This document shows, one piece after another, positions 1-11,200 of a stretch of 64,000 nt of DNA. The stretch is from the NCBI GenBank assembly GCA_003117195.1, contig BDSI01000010.1:807375-871374 (forward strand). Direction: 5' to 3'. Made by a program: the position numbers and the translations under genes. The notes under the pieces are model-generated. The model ran no database searches, was not told where the DNA came from, and was given only the letters and a program-made list of their open reading frames with translations. Each line of letters opens with the position of its first letter. Position 1 is the first letter of the stretch. The DNA comes from Eudorina sp. 2006-703-Eu-15. Lineage: Eukaryota; Chlorophyta; Chlorophyceae; Chlamydomonadales; Volvocaceae.

Positions 1-3000
1 CCGCCGCCGCTGCCGCCGCCACCGAGCCCCAGCAGCGGCAAGCCTGTCGACCGTCCGTGCATTGACCTGCCGTCGCCGTCGCCGCCAGCGCCGCCGCTGC
101 TGTTCCCGCCGTCGTCTAAATGGTCAAAGTCATCGTACAGCTGCTCCGGGATGGCCCTCTCCTGCAATACAAAACCCCATGAGCACGCCACACATGGTTG
201 AGACGGCCTGCACGCGCAACCTCAGCCTCCCCAATCCCAAACCCTAACCCTAAAACCCACATCAGCAGCACATTGACCCACCGCCACGCTTCTGTTACTT
301 CTGTTATTTCGGTTTCTTGGGGCGCGACTCTTGACTTCGGTCACACGTCGTCGGCTGCACTCCGTCACGCCGCTCGCGCCCTGCCCGCGGGACCGCCCCG
401 AGTCGGACCTCCCACACGGTGTGGCTCCCTGCACATGCGCCGGCAGTCGCCGCCTGGGGCGATGATGTACCGCAACTACACATCTGGTAGCTGGCGCGGT
501 CAAAGTCGTGCCGGGCTCCCAGTACTCTCGCCGCCCAGTACTCCCACAACACACACACTCCAGGGAGACTAAGCTACTATTTGCTGAGGCGGCCAGCGCG
601 CCAGCTTCGGCCTGCCCACCGCAATCCCTCCCTTCTCGCAGAAAAGGCATCATGCCCTGATGCCCAGCCTACCGCCAGGGACAGGAAGTGGTCAAGGGTG
701 ACAGCCGGCGGCTGCGGCGGGTGCGGCTGCGGCCCGGGCCCCCCGGGGGCGCCGGGGGCGCCGGGGCCGGGGCCACCGCCCTGCCGCAGCCTGTCGGCTG
801 CGCGGCGCCGCGCGGCGGCGAGCTCCGGCTCAGCTATCTGCTCGGGGGGACGGGGTGGGGGGTAGGAGGCGCGAGACGGCACATCTGCGCTGCATCGGCA
901 CCGGACGCGATGACGGTCCCAGAGTGGTCGACCCCCGTCCGCAGCCGGGGCCCGGCCCGCGGGTACGATAACGGGCGTGTACGGCCGTCGCGTCAATACC
1001 GCACGGGACGTATGCCGCGCGGCGAGAGCGGGGCGCGGGGCGCGGGGTAATCATCGCCACAGAGGGTACGACAGCTCACGCTCGGTGCATCGCGCAACGT
1101 CCATCGCCCGCCGCCGCGTTAAGGGGTACTGACGCCGGTGGTTGGATGCCAGCTTCCGGGCCGCGCGCTGTCCCCGTTGTACGGACCGACCTGAATCGCC
1201 ACCTCCAGCTGCGCCTCCAGCTGCGTGGCCAGACGTGCGGCGGCGTCGGTGGTGGCGTGCGGCAGGTGCTCCAGGGACGAGAGCGCGCCTCCGCCTCCGC
1301 CAGCGCCTCCGACCTTGCCACCCTGCAGCTCAGCGGCGCGCAGCGACACCGTACCAGCAGACAGATGCCGTACCCTGCCTTCCATGAAGCGTTGCCGTAC
1401 GTAGTGGGACCTAGCCCTGACCCCCAACCAGCATCAAGCATCCCCTTCCCCTCCCCTGGGCCGCACTCCCCAGTGGGCAGCACCCCTCAACGCAATTTCG
1501 CCGAGGTGCAGGCGGCAGGCGGCAGGTGGCAGCCACGCGCGACTAGGAAGGGCGATCGACGGCAGGGCCCTCCGCCGAGGGGTCAAACTGCGGGGGCCCC
1601 TCGAACCCCGTCCCCCTCGTTGGCGGCGCCGTGCGGGCCGCGCCTCCGCGCCGCCAGACGAGGGAAATCCGCACCCTCAACGCCCTCAGGCACCCCTTTT
1701 CCGTCAAGTCTATCTCACGTCCCCCATTCCCGAGCGCGGTGTCCCTTGGATCCTCCTCCTGTGGACGCACCTGCCCCGTCTGAGCTCGGTACGGCGCCCC
1801 CGGGGGCCCCCGCCGTCCGCCCGCGGCGCCCTGTGGGTGTGGGTGCTGCAGTTGCTGCAGGTATTGCTGCTCCTCAGCGATGGCGCTTCCCAGCCATTCG
1901 AAGAACAGCGCGCCGTGCGCCGCAAGCTCCTGCGGGGGCGGGGCCGCGGGGCCCGCGGCCGCGGAGGAAGGGCGGTGGTGGGGCCGCGGAGGAGGGGCAG
2001 GGGGCGCGCGGCTCAGCGCCGCCGCGGCGCAGCTCGCCGGACAGACAGCGCCGTCACTCGCGCGGTGCGAGCGGTTGCGTGAGACTGATGCGGCAAATGG
2101 AACGGAGATCGGAGCGGGGAGGGTCACGCGCCCGTGATTGTGTGTCGTACACCCCGTCGTACCTGTTGATCCAGCAGCGCCAGTGTCGCCGTCTCGAGCG
2201 CGGTCATGTGTCGCTGGGTGGGGCACGGTGGTGGAGGGCACCAAGTGGGGAGGATTGGCAGGGGGGCGGTGCGCGGCTGCCGTTTTGTAACGCCGACGTG
2301 GCGGTACGGCAGGTTGTCGAACGTTCGGGCGGGTCAAGCTGACATCCAACATGGCCGACAGGCTGGAAAGAGCCCTTAACACCAAAGGGATCTTCACAGG
2401 GTTCGCCATCGGTAGGACAGCACTGAAATATATGACCTGATAAAGGCTCCAGGGGGGACTGCCAACGACGATGTACTGCTGCACCCCGTCCGTCGTACTA
2501 CTGTTCGCGAAACTCACTTGCATCGCGGCCGGCTGCGCACACAGCTGTAGCTCGTACGGCGTCAGCGGCCGTACGGACGGCGCCGCGGCCGCCTGACTCG
2601 ACCACAGCGAGTGCGCCAGCCTGGCGCAAGTGCCGCAAAACATGGGGCCACCAGACATTCCGGGTGACGGCAAACGCCGGGGGATGCTGCAGTTCAAGGG
2701 GGGGATGCTGCGGCCAGGTCTGCGGCGACGACGACACCCTTTCATCATGCACGCCCGAATCTATTCTTCCTATGCCGATCACGGCGCGTCGATTCCACGG
2801 AGCGCACCGAAATTCCACGAAACTAACTGTAAGGCAATGACGCAGTTCGTGGGAAGCCCTCAGTCCCGTCGTAAGCCTGTGGACAGGGCAAAAGCGGCGG
2901 GCACGCTCCGACTGGGCTCCGACGACCGAGTCTTGGGGCGTGACAAGGCCCTGCCGCACACACTCCGGAACCCGTCTCGGAGCACGCCCGGGGGAGCGGC

Positions 3001-5937
3001 ATGCCAGGGATCCGACCGACCACCGATGCCATGCCGCATCTCGGGGGTCGGGACGGGGGAGACGGGGCGGAGCAAAGTTGTGCGGCGTCTCGCGCACACA
3101 GCCGACTGACTGACTGAGTGATTGACTGACCAGCTGACTGACTGAATGCGATAGTGCAAGCCTGGGGTGTCGCAGCTGACCCCAACGACGCTGCACCCTA
3201 CCTGTTGCGGCAGTCCATCGCTGACTGTCGTGGGGGGCATCCCCACGTGCCATGTTCCCATGGGCGGTCCGTGGGTCGGTGGGGAGCGGTCCGATGTCCG
3301 ATGTCCGATGTCCGATGTCCGCGAGGCGACGAGGAGCCGCCCGGCGTGAGGCGTCGTGGAGAGGGTGGGGCGACAGATCCGGACGACGACAGTGGTGAGG
3401 GGCGCGTCGAATGGGGCCGGCAGTTGCAGGGGCACGGAGGGGATGGGATGTCGATCGACGGTGCCCCGATTCAGGTCCCCGGTGGTGGTGGTGGTGGTGG
3501 TGGTGGTGGTGGTGGTGGTGGTGGTGGTGGGATTGATGGTGATAACTGCAGCTGCAGCTGCGGCGCCGCCGACAGGAGGGTCCGGCGGCACGAATCGGCG
3601 CCCCCCCGATCGCCAGAGCCGCCGCCGCCGCCACACAGTCATGGCGGACCGACGTTGCACCGCTCCGGACACCGGGGTTATAATGAAAAGAGAAAAGAAA
3701 CCCTAGAAACGAACACCGGTCACACCCAGAATTACTTAGAATACCGTACCCACGGACACCAGGGGGGTAACCCGCTCCCCTGCTCCCTCCCCGACGTCAA
3801 GAGCCGGGAGGGCGCGACATCCACCCAACGCCAAACACTCACCGATACCCCGAATCGCCGAGCCCCTGGTCCCCACCGGCCCAACCCAACTCAACAATCA
3901 AACCACCCACCCAGAGGCCCGCCGCCTCGCACCTGCAGCATCACCATGCGACTCCGCGCCCGGCCGCACAGCATCACCGCCCGCTGCGCCGCCACCTCCA
4001 CCTCCGCCCAGATCGCCTCGGCGGCGGCGCCGGGTCCGAACGGGTCCTGTCCTCCCCCCGCGCCGTCACGCCCCCGCGGGCCCGGCGCGCCCCTGCCGGC
4101 AGCCGCCGCCGGGACCCCATCACCGCCGCCGCCGCCGCCACCGCCGCCGGCCGCCGGCAACAGCTTCCGGACGTGCTCTCGGGCATCGCGTGCCGCGCTG
4201 TCGTACGCAGACTGTACGACAGGGCTCATGCAGGCGTCCTGTGTGTGTGGGGGGGGGACCCACATCGGGTAGGTGGCATGCTGTGGGTCGGTGTGTTTTG
4301 TCGCAAGTAGTCGATCCGCATCAACAAGTCGATCCGCATCGACCGAGCGCATTGATTGCGAGCGAGTTGGTGGCTCCTTGGAGTGCATTTCGCGCTGCAT
4401 CATCGCCTCAGCGGAGTGCGCGTCAGCCGATGCACCATCAACTGCGCTCCGCCTCAGCCCTCACGCGGACGCCCGCATCACGCCCTGTGTGCTTCCAGGA
4501 CGCCCGCATCAAACAATGTGCCCCAATGTACCCCAATGTGCTCCAATGTGCTCCCAAGGACGGTGAGTTGAGCCTCCCCCATGAAGCGGGACGCCCTGCT
4601 CCGAGCACTGCATCCGCCACGACGACGGCCACATCCTTTGGGGCCCGGGCTGGAGGGTGAGATTCACCGACTCGCTCCTCTCTGGAAATCCGCCCTAGTT
4701 CCCCCCGCAGCCGCTCGCAGATGCCCCACGCCTCCCGCCTCGCAAGGACAACAGAGGTGGTGTTGCGCACCCTCCCCCCCCCGCGCTGCGGCTGATCAGT
4801 ACATGTACGAATGACTGGTGCCGTACCTGCGGGTACGGCGGCAGCAGCGCCCGCAGCGCGGGGCCCGGCTCCAGCTCGCCGATCCGCCTCTCGAACAATC
4901 CCGCGGCGGCGGTCAGCCAGCCAAGCGCCAGCAGCAGCGGCCGTGACCGGCAGCGCGGCCAGGAGGAGGTCACGCCGCGCGGCTGGTCCGGCTTTGAAGC
5001 TGGATCTGGATTGCCGTCGTGCAGATCTGGATCCAGATCGGGTTTCGGGCTCAGCTCCTTCAGTAGGCCCGGCGGGGCACCCCAGACGGCCAGCTGACGG
5101 AGCACCAGGGCGGCACCTGGGGGTGAGGTGGGGCGGGTGTACGACGGTGATGTACAGTGTGACTGGTTTAGGTGTACGGTGTGACTCGGGTGGGTGAGCG
5201 TGGGGGAGGGCGGGCGTGACGGCGGGCGTGGTGCAGTGCGAGGCAAGCTGCGGCGTGCGGCGAGGGTGTAGTAGTAGTGTAACTAAACGGACACGGACGC
5301 AGCAGTGCGTGGGAGGTCGTCCATCGTATCATCTGTGATGCGGATGGGCGGCCTTGCGCCATTTCATTCAACCAATCAAACCGGTCAGAGCGTGCACACT
5401 AGAGGCCTGCACCGGGGCAAGGTACCGGGCACCGCCGCCCTGCCCCGCACCCGTACCTGTACCTGTTCCTGCATTTGCCGTACCTTCGTGGGGGAACTCC
5501 TCATCGCCCGACAGCTCCAGGGCGACCTGGGCCCACTGGCGGGACAGCGCCGCCTGACAGGTGGGGCCGCTGGGGCAGCCGGCCAGCACCACGAGCACCG
5601 TGTCGTGGAGGACTTGCCACAGAGGCACAGACTGCAGCAAAGTGTGTGAAAGGGAAGAAAATGTCGCGGGCTCAAGTGCCGAGTTGACAGACGGCCGCGG
5701 AAATGTTGCATGGCAGCATGAGGGAAGAGGCCGTACACGGCTGTAGGGCGACGCGGGTTGTCCCGTGAGTTACGGAGACGGACCTCGTTTCGAACATCTC
5801 ACCACAGGCCCATCGAATTTCGCTTGTCGTATCAGCTCCGGTTCCAAGGAAGTCACACCCAAGTGGCTCAGCACGGTGCAGAAAGCCGTGATGGCGAGCC
5901 GTGCGGTGTTTGGAGGCGGAAGCGCCGGTTGCGACAT
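1..5937 (-). CDS. TEDC1-like tubulin epsilon/delta complex protein (3' end cut by window edge)
   Basis: Exons read 5937-5803, 5631-5484, 5116-4827, 4211-3933, 2620-2518, 1929-1771, 1322-1191, 837-673 and 161 to beyond base 1. The start MSQPALPPPN begins at 5937. Recognisable TEDC1 (C14orf80) blocks occur in the family order: IRQAKFDGPV, then LWQVLHDTVLVV, VLRQLAVWGAPPGLL, LLLALGWLTAAAGLFE, ARDAREHVRKLL, PLTPYELQL, and ALFFEWLGSAIAEEQQYL. TEDC1 works with TEDC2 and delta/epsilon-tubulin in making triplet microtubules of centrioles and basal bodies, which fits a flagellate alga. About 520 residues are visible, longer than animal TEDC1 (about 430), because of Gly/Pro/Ala inserts and an extra C-terminal part rich in acidic and glycine residues. 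All joins keep phase except 3933 to 2620, where exon 5 needs two bases the simple model does not supply, so a small exon or another donor is missing there. Family call is from remembered motifs, not a search. Confidence 0.68.
3479..3531. repeat. (GGT)n microsatellite
   Basis: About 17 GGT units in a row, inside the fourth intron of the TEDC1-like gene. Nearby are a four-copy GATGTCC run (3293-3321) and imperfect GACT repeats (3103-3145). Confidence 0.95.
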
Positions 5938-8274
5938 AGGGAAAATAATTTTTTTTGTTTTGACTGCTACTTGGGGCCTCAACTTCCGTCAGCTCGCGTC
6001 GTTTGTTATACGGTTGAATTCAAACGTCGTCCGCAAAAGCACAACGAAAAGCTATGTCCGAGCCTGATCACTTGTTAATATAAATTGTATGTGTCAAATT
6101 AGGAAAATTCAAGGTACGCATTTGCTTGTTATACATGGTGTTCTGCTTGCCGAAGCGGTTTCGCAGGAATCTGCTATGTTGGTGCTTCTCAGTTGCGGCC
6201 CTATCAGAAAGGAAAACGCATAATTCAAACCCGGATAATGGATAGACGCCGCACGCAGTACGGTCAACCGCTAACGGATAGTTTCTGCTGTCGATGGACG
6301 TTGAGGCCGAACACAGCAGCACGGTCATTTCCGCGGTCGGTGCTACAAAACTACAGTCTGACTTACACACCCTGGTTGCAGCACAGCAGCCTTGGCCTCT
6401 GCACCTGTCGCGTAAGAGATCCCTGTCGTGCCCTGCATTTCTGTACCTATCATGTTCGGTCTCCTAACTGTACACAACGGCAACGCCATACGGCTTAGGC
6501 AGGTCAATCCCTACACATCAAGGGTAATTCGCGTCATCACAAAACCAACCAGAACCACTTCCAGCCCGTGAACCATACAACGGCCTGCTTGTGTCCTACA
6601 AGAAGACCCTGTCGTGCGCTGTCGTGCGCTCTGTCAGGACAGCGTTGGCGCTGCCCCGCACGCTATCCAAGCTCCTGTTAGCGCGATAACGGTTAGCTAA
6701 TAACGGTTAGCTCGGAGCCATTCCTCTATCCGTTGCGCTCGCCCTCTCCGCCTCTGATCTCCCGACCACATCCTCCCAACGCCGTCCTTCCATACCCGAC
6801 ACGACCGATCAAGGAATGTCTTTCGAGCCCTGGTTAGCGGCCCAAGATATGGCTCCCCCCCAACCTAGACGGCCCAGCAACTGGTCAACCATACTACACC
6901 CATAACCGCCACTAACCACCACTAACCATCACCACATCGTCATTGCCAGATCACTCCAACACGCACCCAACATATCACAGCATCGGGCAGCTCAGATATA
7001 AGCACGTCAACGTTTTTCGACGGACATGTAAGAACTACAGATAGAGACAGTTGTGGCCGTGAATGTGGATCGGCGACACGGCGCAAGCTCTTGAGCCGTC
7101 CCGCCGTACGTACCCCCGCCGTACACGCTGTACTCAACACAATAAAAACGACACAGGCACACCACGCTGTCACGCTCGCTCGCTCCGCGTGTGGGCGCGC
7201 TGCAAATGGAAAATGCACACACAGGCGTTTCGGGGGCAGGGCCCTCGCCTTTTGGTCGATACCCAGCACGACCCACAACCAGGCAAATAGAGAACCGACT
7301 TCACGTCGGCGGTGCTTGACGCATAAAGACCCACCCAGTGCTGTTTTCACGCCTTCCGCCCAGCGCCCATCTTGGCTTCCCTATCCTTTCCGTTCCTTGC
7401 TGGTCCCTCATACCCGTCGCTCGCTCCTTCGACGCCGGGCAGCTGCCCCAGGCGGACAGTCCAAAGGGCCCACCCCGGAATGCCCGGAGCGCGTCGAAGC
7501 GCGGGGCCACGCTGGGCGGCGGCCGTGGGCCCTATGGACGGGACGGAGCGGAGTGGTGGACGTCGAGTCCCCTCGCAGGGACTTACCACACCGATGAACC
7601 GAATCCTCTTCGTGCGACGACGCATTCTGACAAGGACGGCGGGCGGGTCCTGAAGACGATGAGGCAGTACGACTCCCAGTCGCTTCTTCGCGGTCTGTAC
7701 GGCCCTCCCTGGCGCCGTGAACAACCCACCCTCCCGGGAGTGGCCCCAGGGGGGGTCGGTGCAATAAATAAGAGGAAGGGGATGAAAGCGTAAGGAAGAG
7801 GCAGGAGCTGGCTGGGGGCTGCGAAGTGCCGAGTGTCCAGTGCTGCTAAGTGTCCAGTGCTGCCGAGTGTCCAGTGCTAGGCAGCAACCGCCGGAAACGC
7901 GCCGTTGGCAGCCCCCGCCTGCCCCCGGCATAGACGTCGTGCGCGCTGCGGAGCGCGGGGGCGGCAGCGAGGAAGACGACCACCAAGATGGCATGAGGTG
8001 GTTGGTAGTTGCGGTTGATTATAGTTTTTGGTTATCATTATATCGTTGTGCCGGAGCGAACGTCGTTATCTAGGTGAGGGTGGCGGTGATGGAGCAGATG
8101 AATATGTACAGGTGAGTCGCTGCCGCTGCCACCGCCGCTGCGCGGTCGTCCGGGCTCCACGGTAGTGGTCAGTGCCGCGGTGGCAGCGGCACCGGTGACG
8201 TCAGCGCGACTCGATGGCAATGGTCACTTCGCCGCGGTGGCAGCGGCGCCACTCGATGGTGGCGAGCCGCGGCG
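5938..8274. other. Intergenic region between TEDC1-like start and DUF3754 stop
   Basis: No convincing gene on either strand. It must hold the 3' UTR of the DUF3754 gene and the promoter of the TEDC1-like gene, both on the minus strand. Visible pieces are a direct repeat around ATAACGGTTAGC (6683-6711), a doubled GTCGTGCGCT (6611-6632) and three 18-19 bp copies of GTGTCCAGTGCTG (7832-7876). No clear TATA box was seen. Confidence 0.6.
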
Positions 8275-11200
8275 TCAGGCCGTCTTGGCGTGTTGCAGCG
8301 TGGGTTGCTTGTTGGGGTCCGCCATATTGACACCCTGCGGGCGCGTGAGGAGCAAAGCGGGAGCAAAGAGAAAGTAGGGCGGGAAAGACACAGCGAGCGA
8401 GCGGAAGGTTAAGAAGGAAGAAGGTTAAGGATAGAGAGAGAGAAACAGTCTTTCGGGCAGGATTGGCGCATCGACACAAAAATGAATTCGCGGTGGAGGA
8501 TAGCGAGGGGAGCGACAGCAGGGACCAGATCTGACGCACACACGACGAAGGAGGCAGTCCGGGGGACTCGTCCGTGTGTGTGTTTGTGCCGTACTCCGTA
8601 CTCTGTACTGCCCAGCCCCGTACACCCACGTGCGCATCCTCCAAGTCCAGTGCGGCGGACGCCCCAAGTTTGATGTACGGCTCGTCCGGCTCCTGGTACT
8701 GTGATTCGCCGGTTTGGGCGTTCCAGAAGTACCGAAATTTCTGACCTGCGTGTATTTTTGTTTGGGGGTTGGGGTGTTGTTGAAAATTAGCACAGAATGA
8801 GTACACAGGAAACGATGCCGGATAAGAGAAAAACGGGGGTATGAAGAGACAATGAAGACAGCCATGAAGACGGCCCAGCAGGCACGCCCTGCTGGGGAGT
8901 CCGTCCGGGCTCGGCAGGGGAAAACCGGTCCCCCGAAAATACCTAAACGCACCCGTGGGTCGGAACTTACCCGTGGGTCGGAAGATATCGACGCACTCGT
9001 GCCAGGCCAGACCGATGCTGCCCTGCCGCCGCGCCTCCGAGGGGGGCAGCTCCGGCTGGCCGGTCTCGCGAGCTTCGTCGAAGAACCGCACGTGGGCCTT
9101 CTCCAGCGCGAGGTCCAGGGGCAGCGCCTAGGGCGGGCGGACCCACGGGTCGGCAGTTGGCGATTTAGGCGGCGGGCGCAGGGCACGTCGGCGGGCGGCG
9201 AAAAGGACAAGCGGGGCCCCAGACACATCGCGGGGGGCGCGGCGGCGGGAGGGCACGTCGGGCCCCACCCCGGTGTGCATGGGCATGAGAGTTGAAGTTG
9301 GGTCCATGCGGAGGTTGTGTGTGATTCATGACTCAGACGAAGCGGGCCTGTACGCTGTACCCCTCGGAGTACGGTACCTGTACGACGTGTACGATGCGTC
9401 GTACCTGTAACCGCCGGTTGCCGTCCGGCCCCCGGGTGATTTGCACAAGGCCCAGGCGGTCCAGTTTGGTCATGCCGTCCACAACCTCGAAGTCCATGCG
9501 TATCGGGACGTTCACCTCGTCCAACTTCCGCTGCGGGCCGTCGTACGTACGTACGATGGAGCGAGAGGGTTTACGTCACGGTACGACGCGGGGTGGCAAT
9601 ACAGTGCACGGCCACCTGCAGTGCCATGACTCTGCCCAGGGGAGTGGACATCTCGGGATGGCTATTGTACGGCAGTCATAGCTGCAGTGGCTCCAGAACC
9701 AAGACAGCGCCATGTTGCAGTAACACAGCGTGTGGCCGCCTCCACCGGCGGCCCCGCAATCGTACGACACGCCGTACCGTCGTACCTGCAGGTAGGCCTC
9801 CACCGCCCTGTCCAGGTCCAGCTTGGGTAAGGGCTGGGGCGATGTCTGGCCCTGCCACAGGAAGAAGTAGGCCAGCATAGCCTCGTTGTCTTCCTGTAGG
9901 GGTAGGCGGCAGGGATGGCCGGGTAGGGGCGGGTGAGGGAGGCGGGTAGGGGCGGCGGTAAGGCGCGGGGAGGGGCGGGAAGGCGCGGAGAGGGACGACG
10001 GGGAGGGCCGGGGAGGCGGATTCACAAACCCAAGAAAGGCAAAGCCCCGACGATCCCAGACGGGCGGGCGGCGGAGTTGTGAGGAAGAAACATGCCTGGA
10101 ATGTCGGCTGGGGAACGATAAGTAACCGGTACAGGTCCGACATGTGTGTCATGGACTGCCAGAGTTCCTCCGAAACCATAACAGCTTGTCCGACACAGTA
10201 CACCCAACAAAACACCCAAACGCCAGCGACGGCACACATTTACTACGCGCTGAGTTCCAGCCTTGTGTCTGCCCGAACCAACCAACCAACTAAACCAACC
10301 GACAAACCCAGCAACCAACCAAGCGCCGGCTTCCCCCGCCTGCCAAGAGTCCACCCCTCCTTTCGGGTTCCTGCGATTCATTCCCCTGCCGGGGACCCGC
10401 ACCCCCGCCTGCCCCTCCCGCCCCTCCGGCCGCTCCGGCAGCAGCGCAGTTTGAAATGTCTACCAATCTCCTGTACCTCTCCCGCCCGCCCCACCTGCTC
10501 CAACCAATGTCCTGTACCCCTCCCGCCCGCCCCACCTGCTCCTGCGCCTCGTCCAGCAGCTGCGAGATGACCCCGGCGTTGTTGTTGAGGTTGTGCAGCA
10601 GGTAGAGCGCGTTGAGGTGCGACTGGTGCAACCGCTGCTTCTCCTTCACCTCGAAGTAGGCACGGACGCCCCTGAGGTGTTGTGGCGGGGCGGGTGGGGC
10701 CGGGCGGGCGACGGGGTGCCGGACGGGAGGGGAGGGGATATAGGGGAGGGGAGGGCTACCACTCCTTTCCTCCGGGTCACAGCTTCACCGTCTTCGTCCA
10801 TCCCGAGTTCACGACATCGGCGGTTATCGGTTGTCTGCTTTGCTCATTTTCGGTTGTCGGTTTCACTGCCTCGCATGACATAAGAGGGGGAAAGTGGTCG
10901 CGGGGAGGGCGCGCGTGCGAGAGCGCATGCACGACGTTTGTAACCACACCCTCCCTGAGTCCGGTCCCCACGGCACCATCGGCTGTGTGGATCCCAAGCG
11001 TTGCAAACCGTACACCGTCGTACACTGTCGTACCCGACACGTCCCGGCGACACTCACCACGTGATGGGCATGACGATGAGTACGACAGACAGCGCGGCGT
11101 TGACCAGGGTGGAGAAGTCGATGGTGCCGGTCACCGCCTTCCAGATGGCCATCCCGCAGCCGAACACGATGGGGACCCAAACGACCGCCTGCGGGGTGTG

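Noticed and set aside
225..260. Telomere-like CCCTAA/CCCTAAAA repeats (also at 46008-46028)
   Set aside because: Only two or three units each, inside or beside introns; too short to mark a chromosome end.
4438..4770. Possible extra TEDC1 exon around FMGEAQLTVLGSTLEHIG
   Set aside because: Attractive reading but no acceptor and donor pair keeps the phase with exons 3 and 4.
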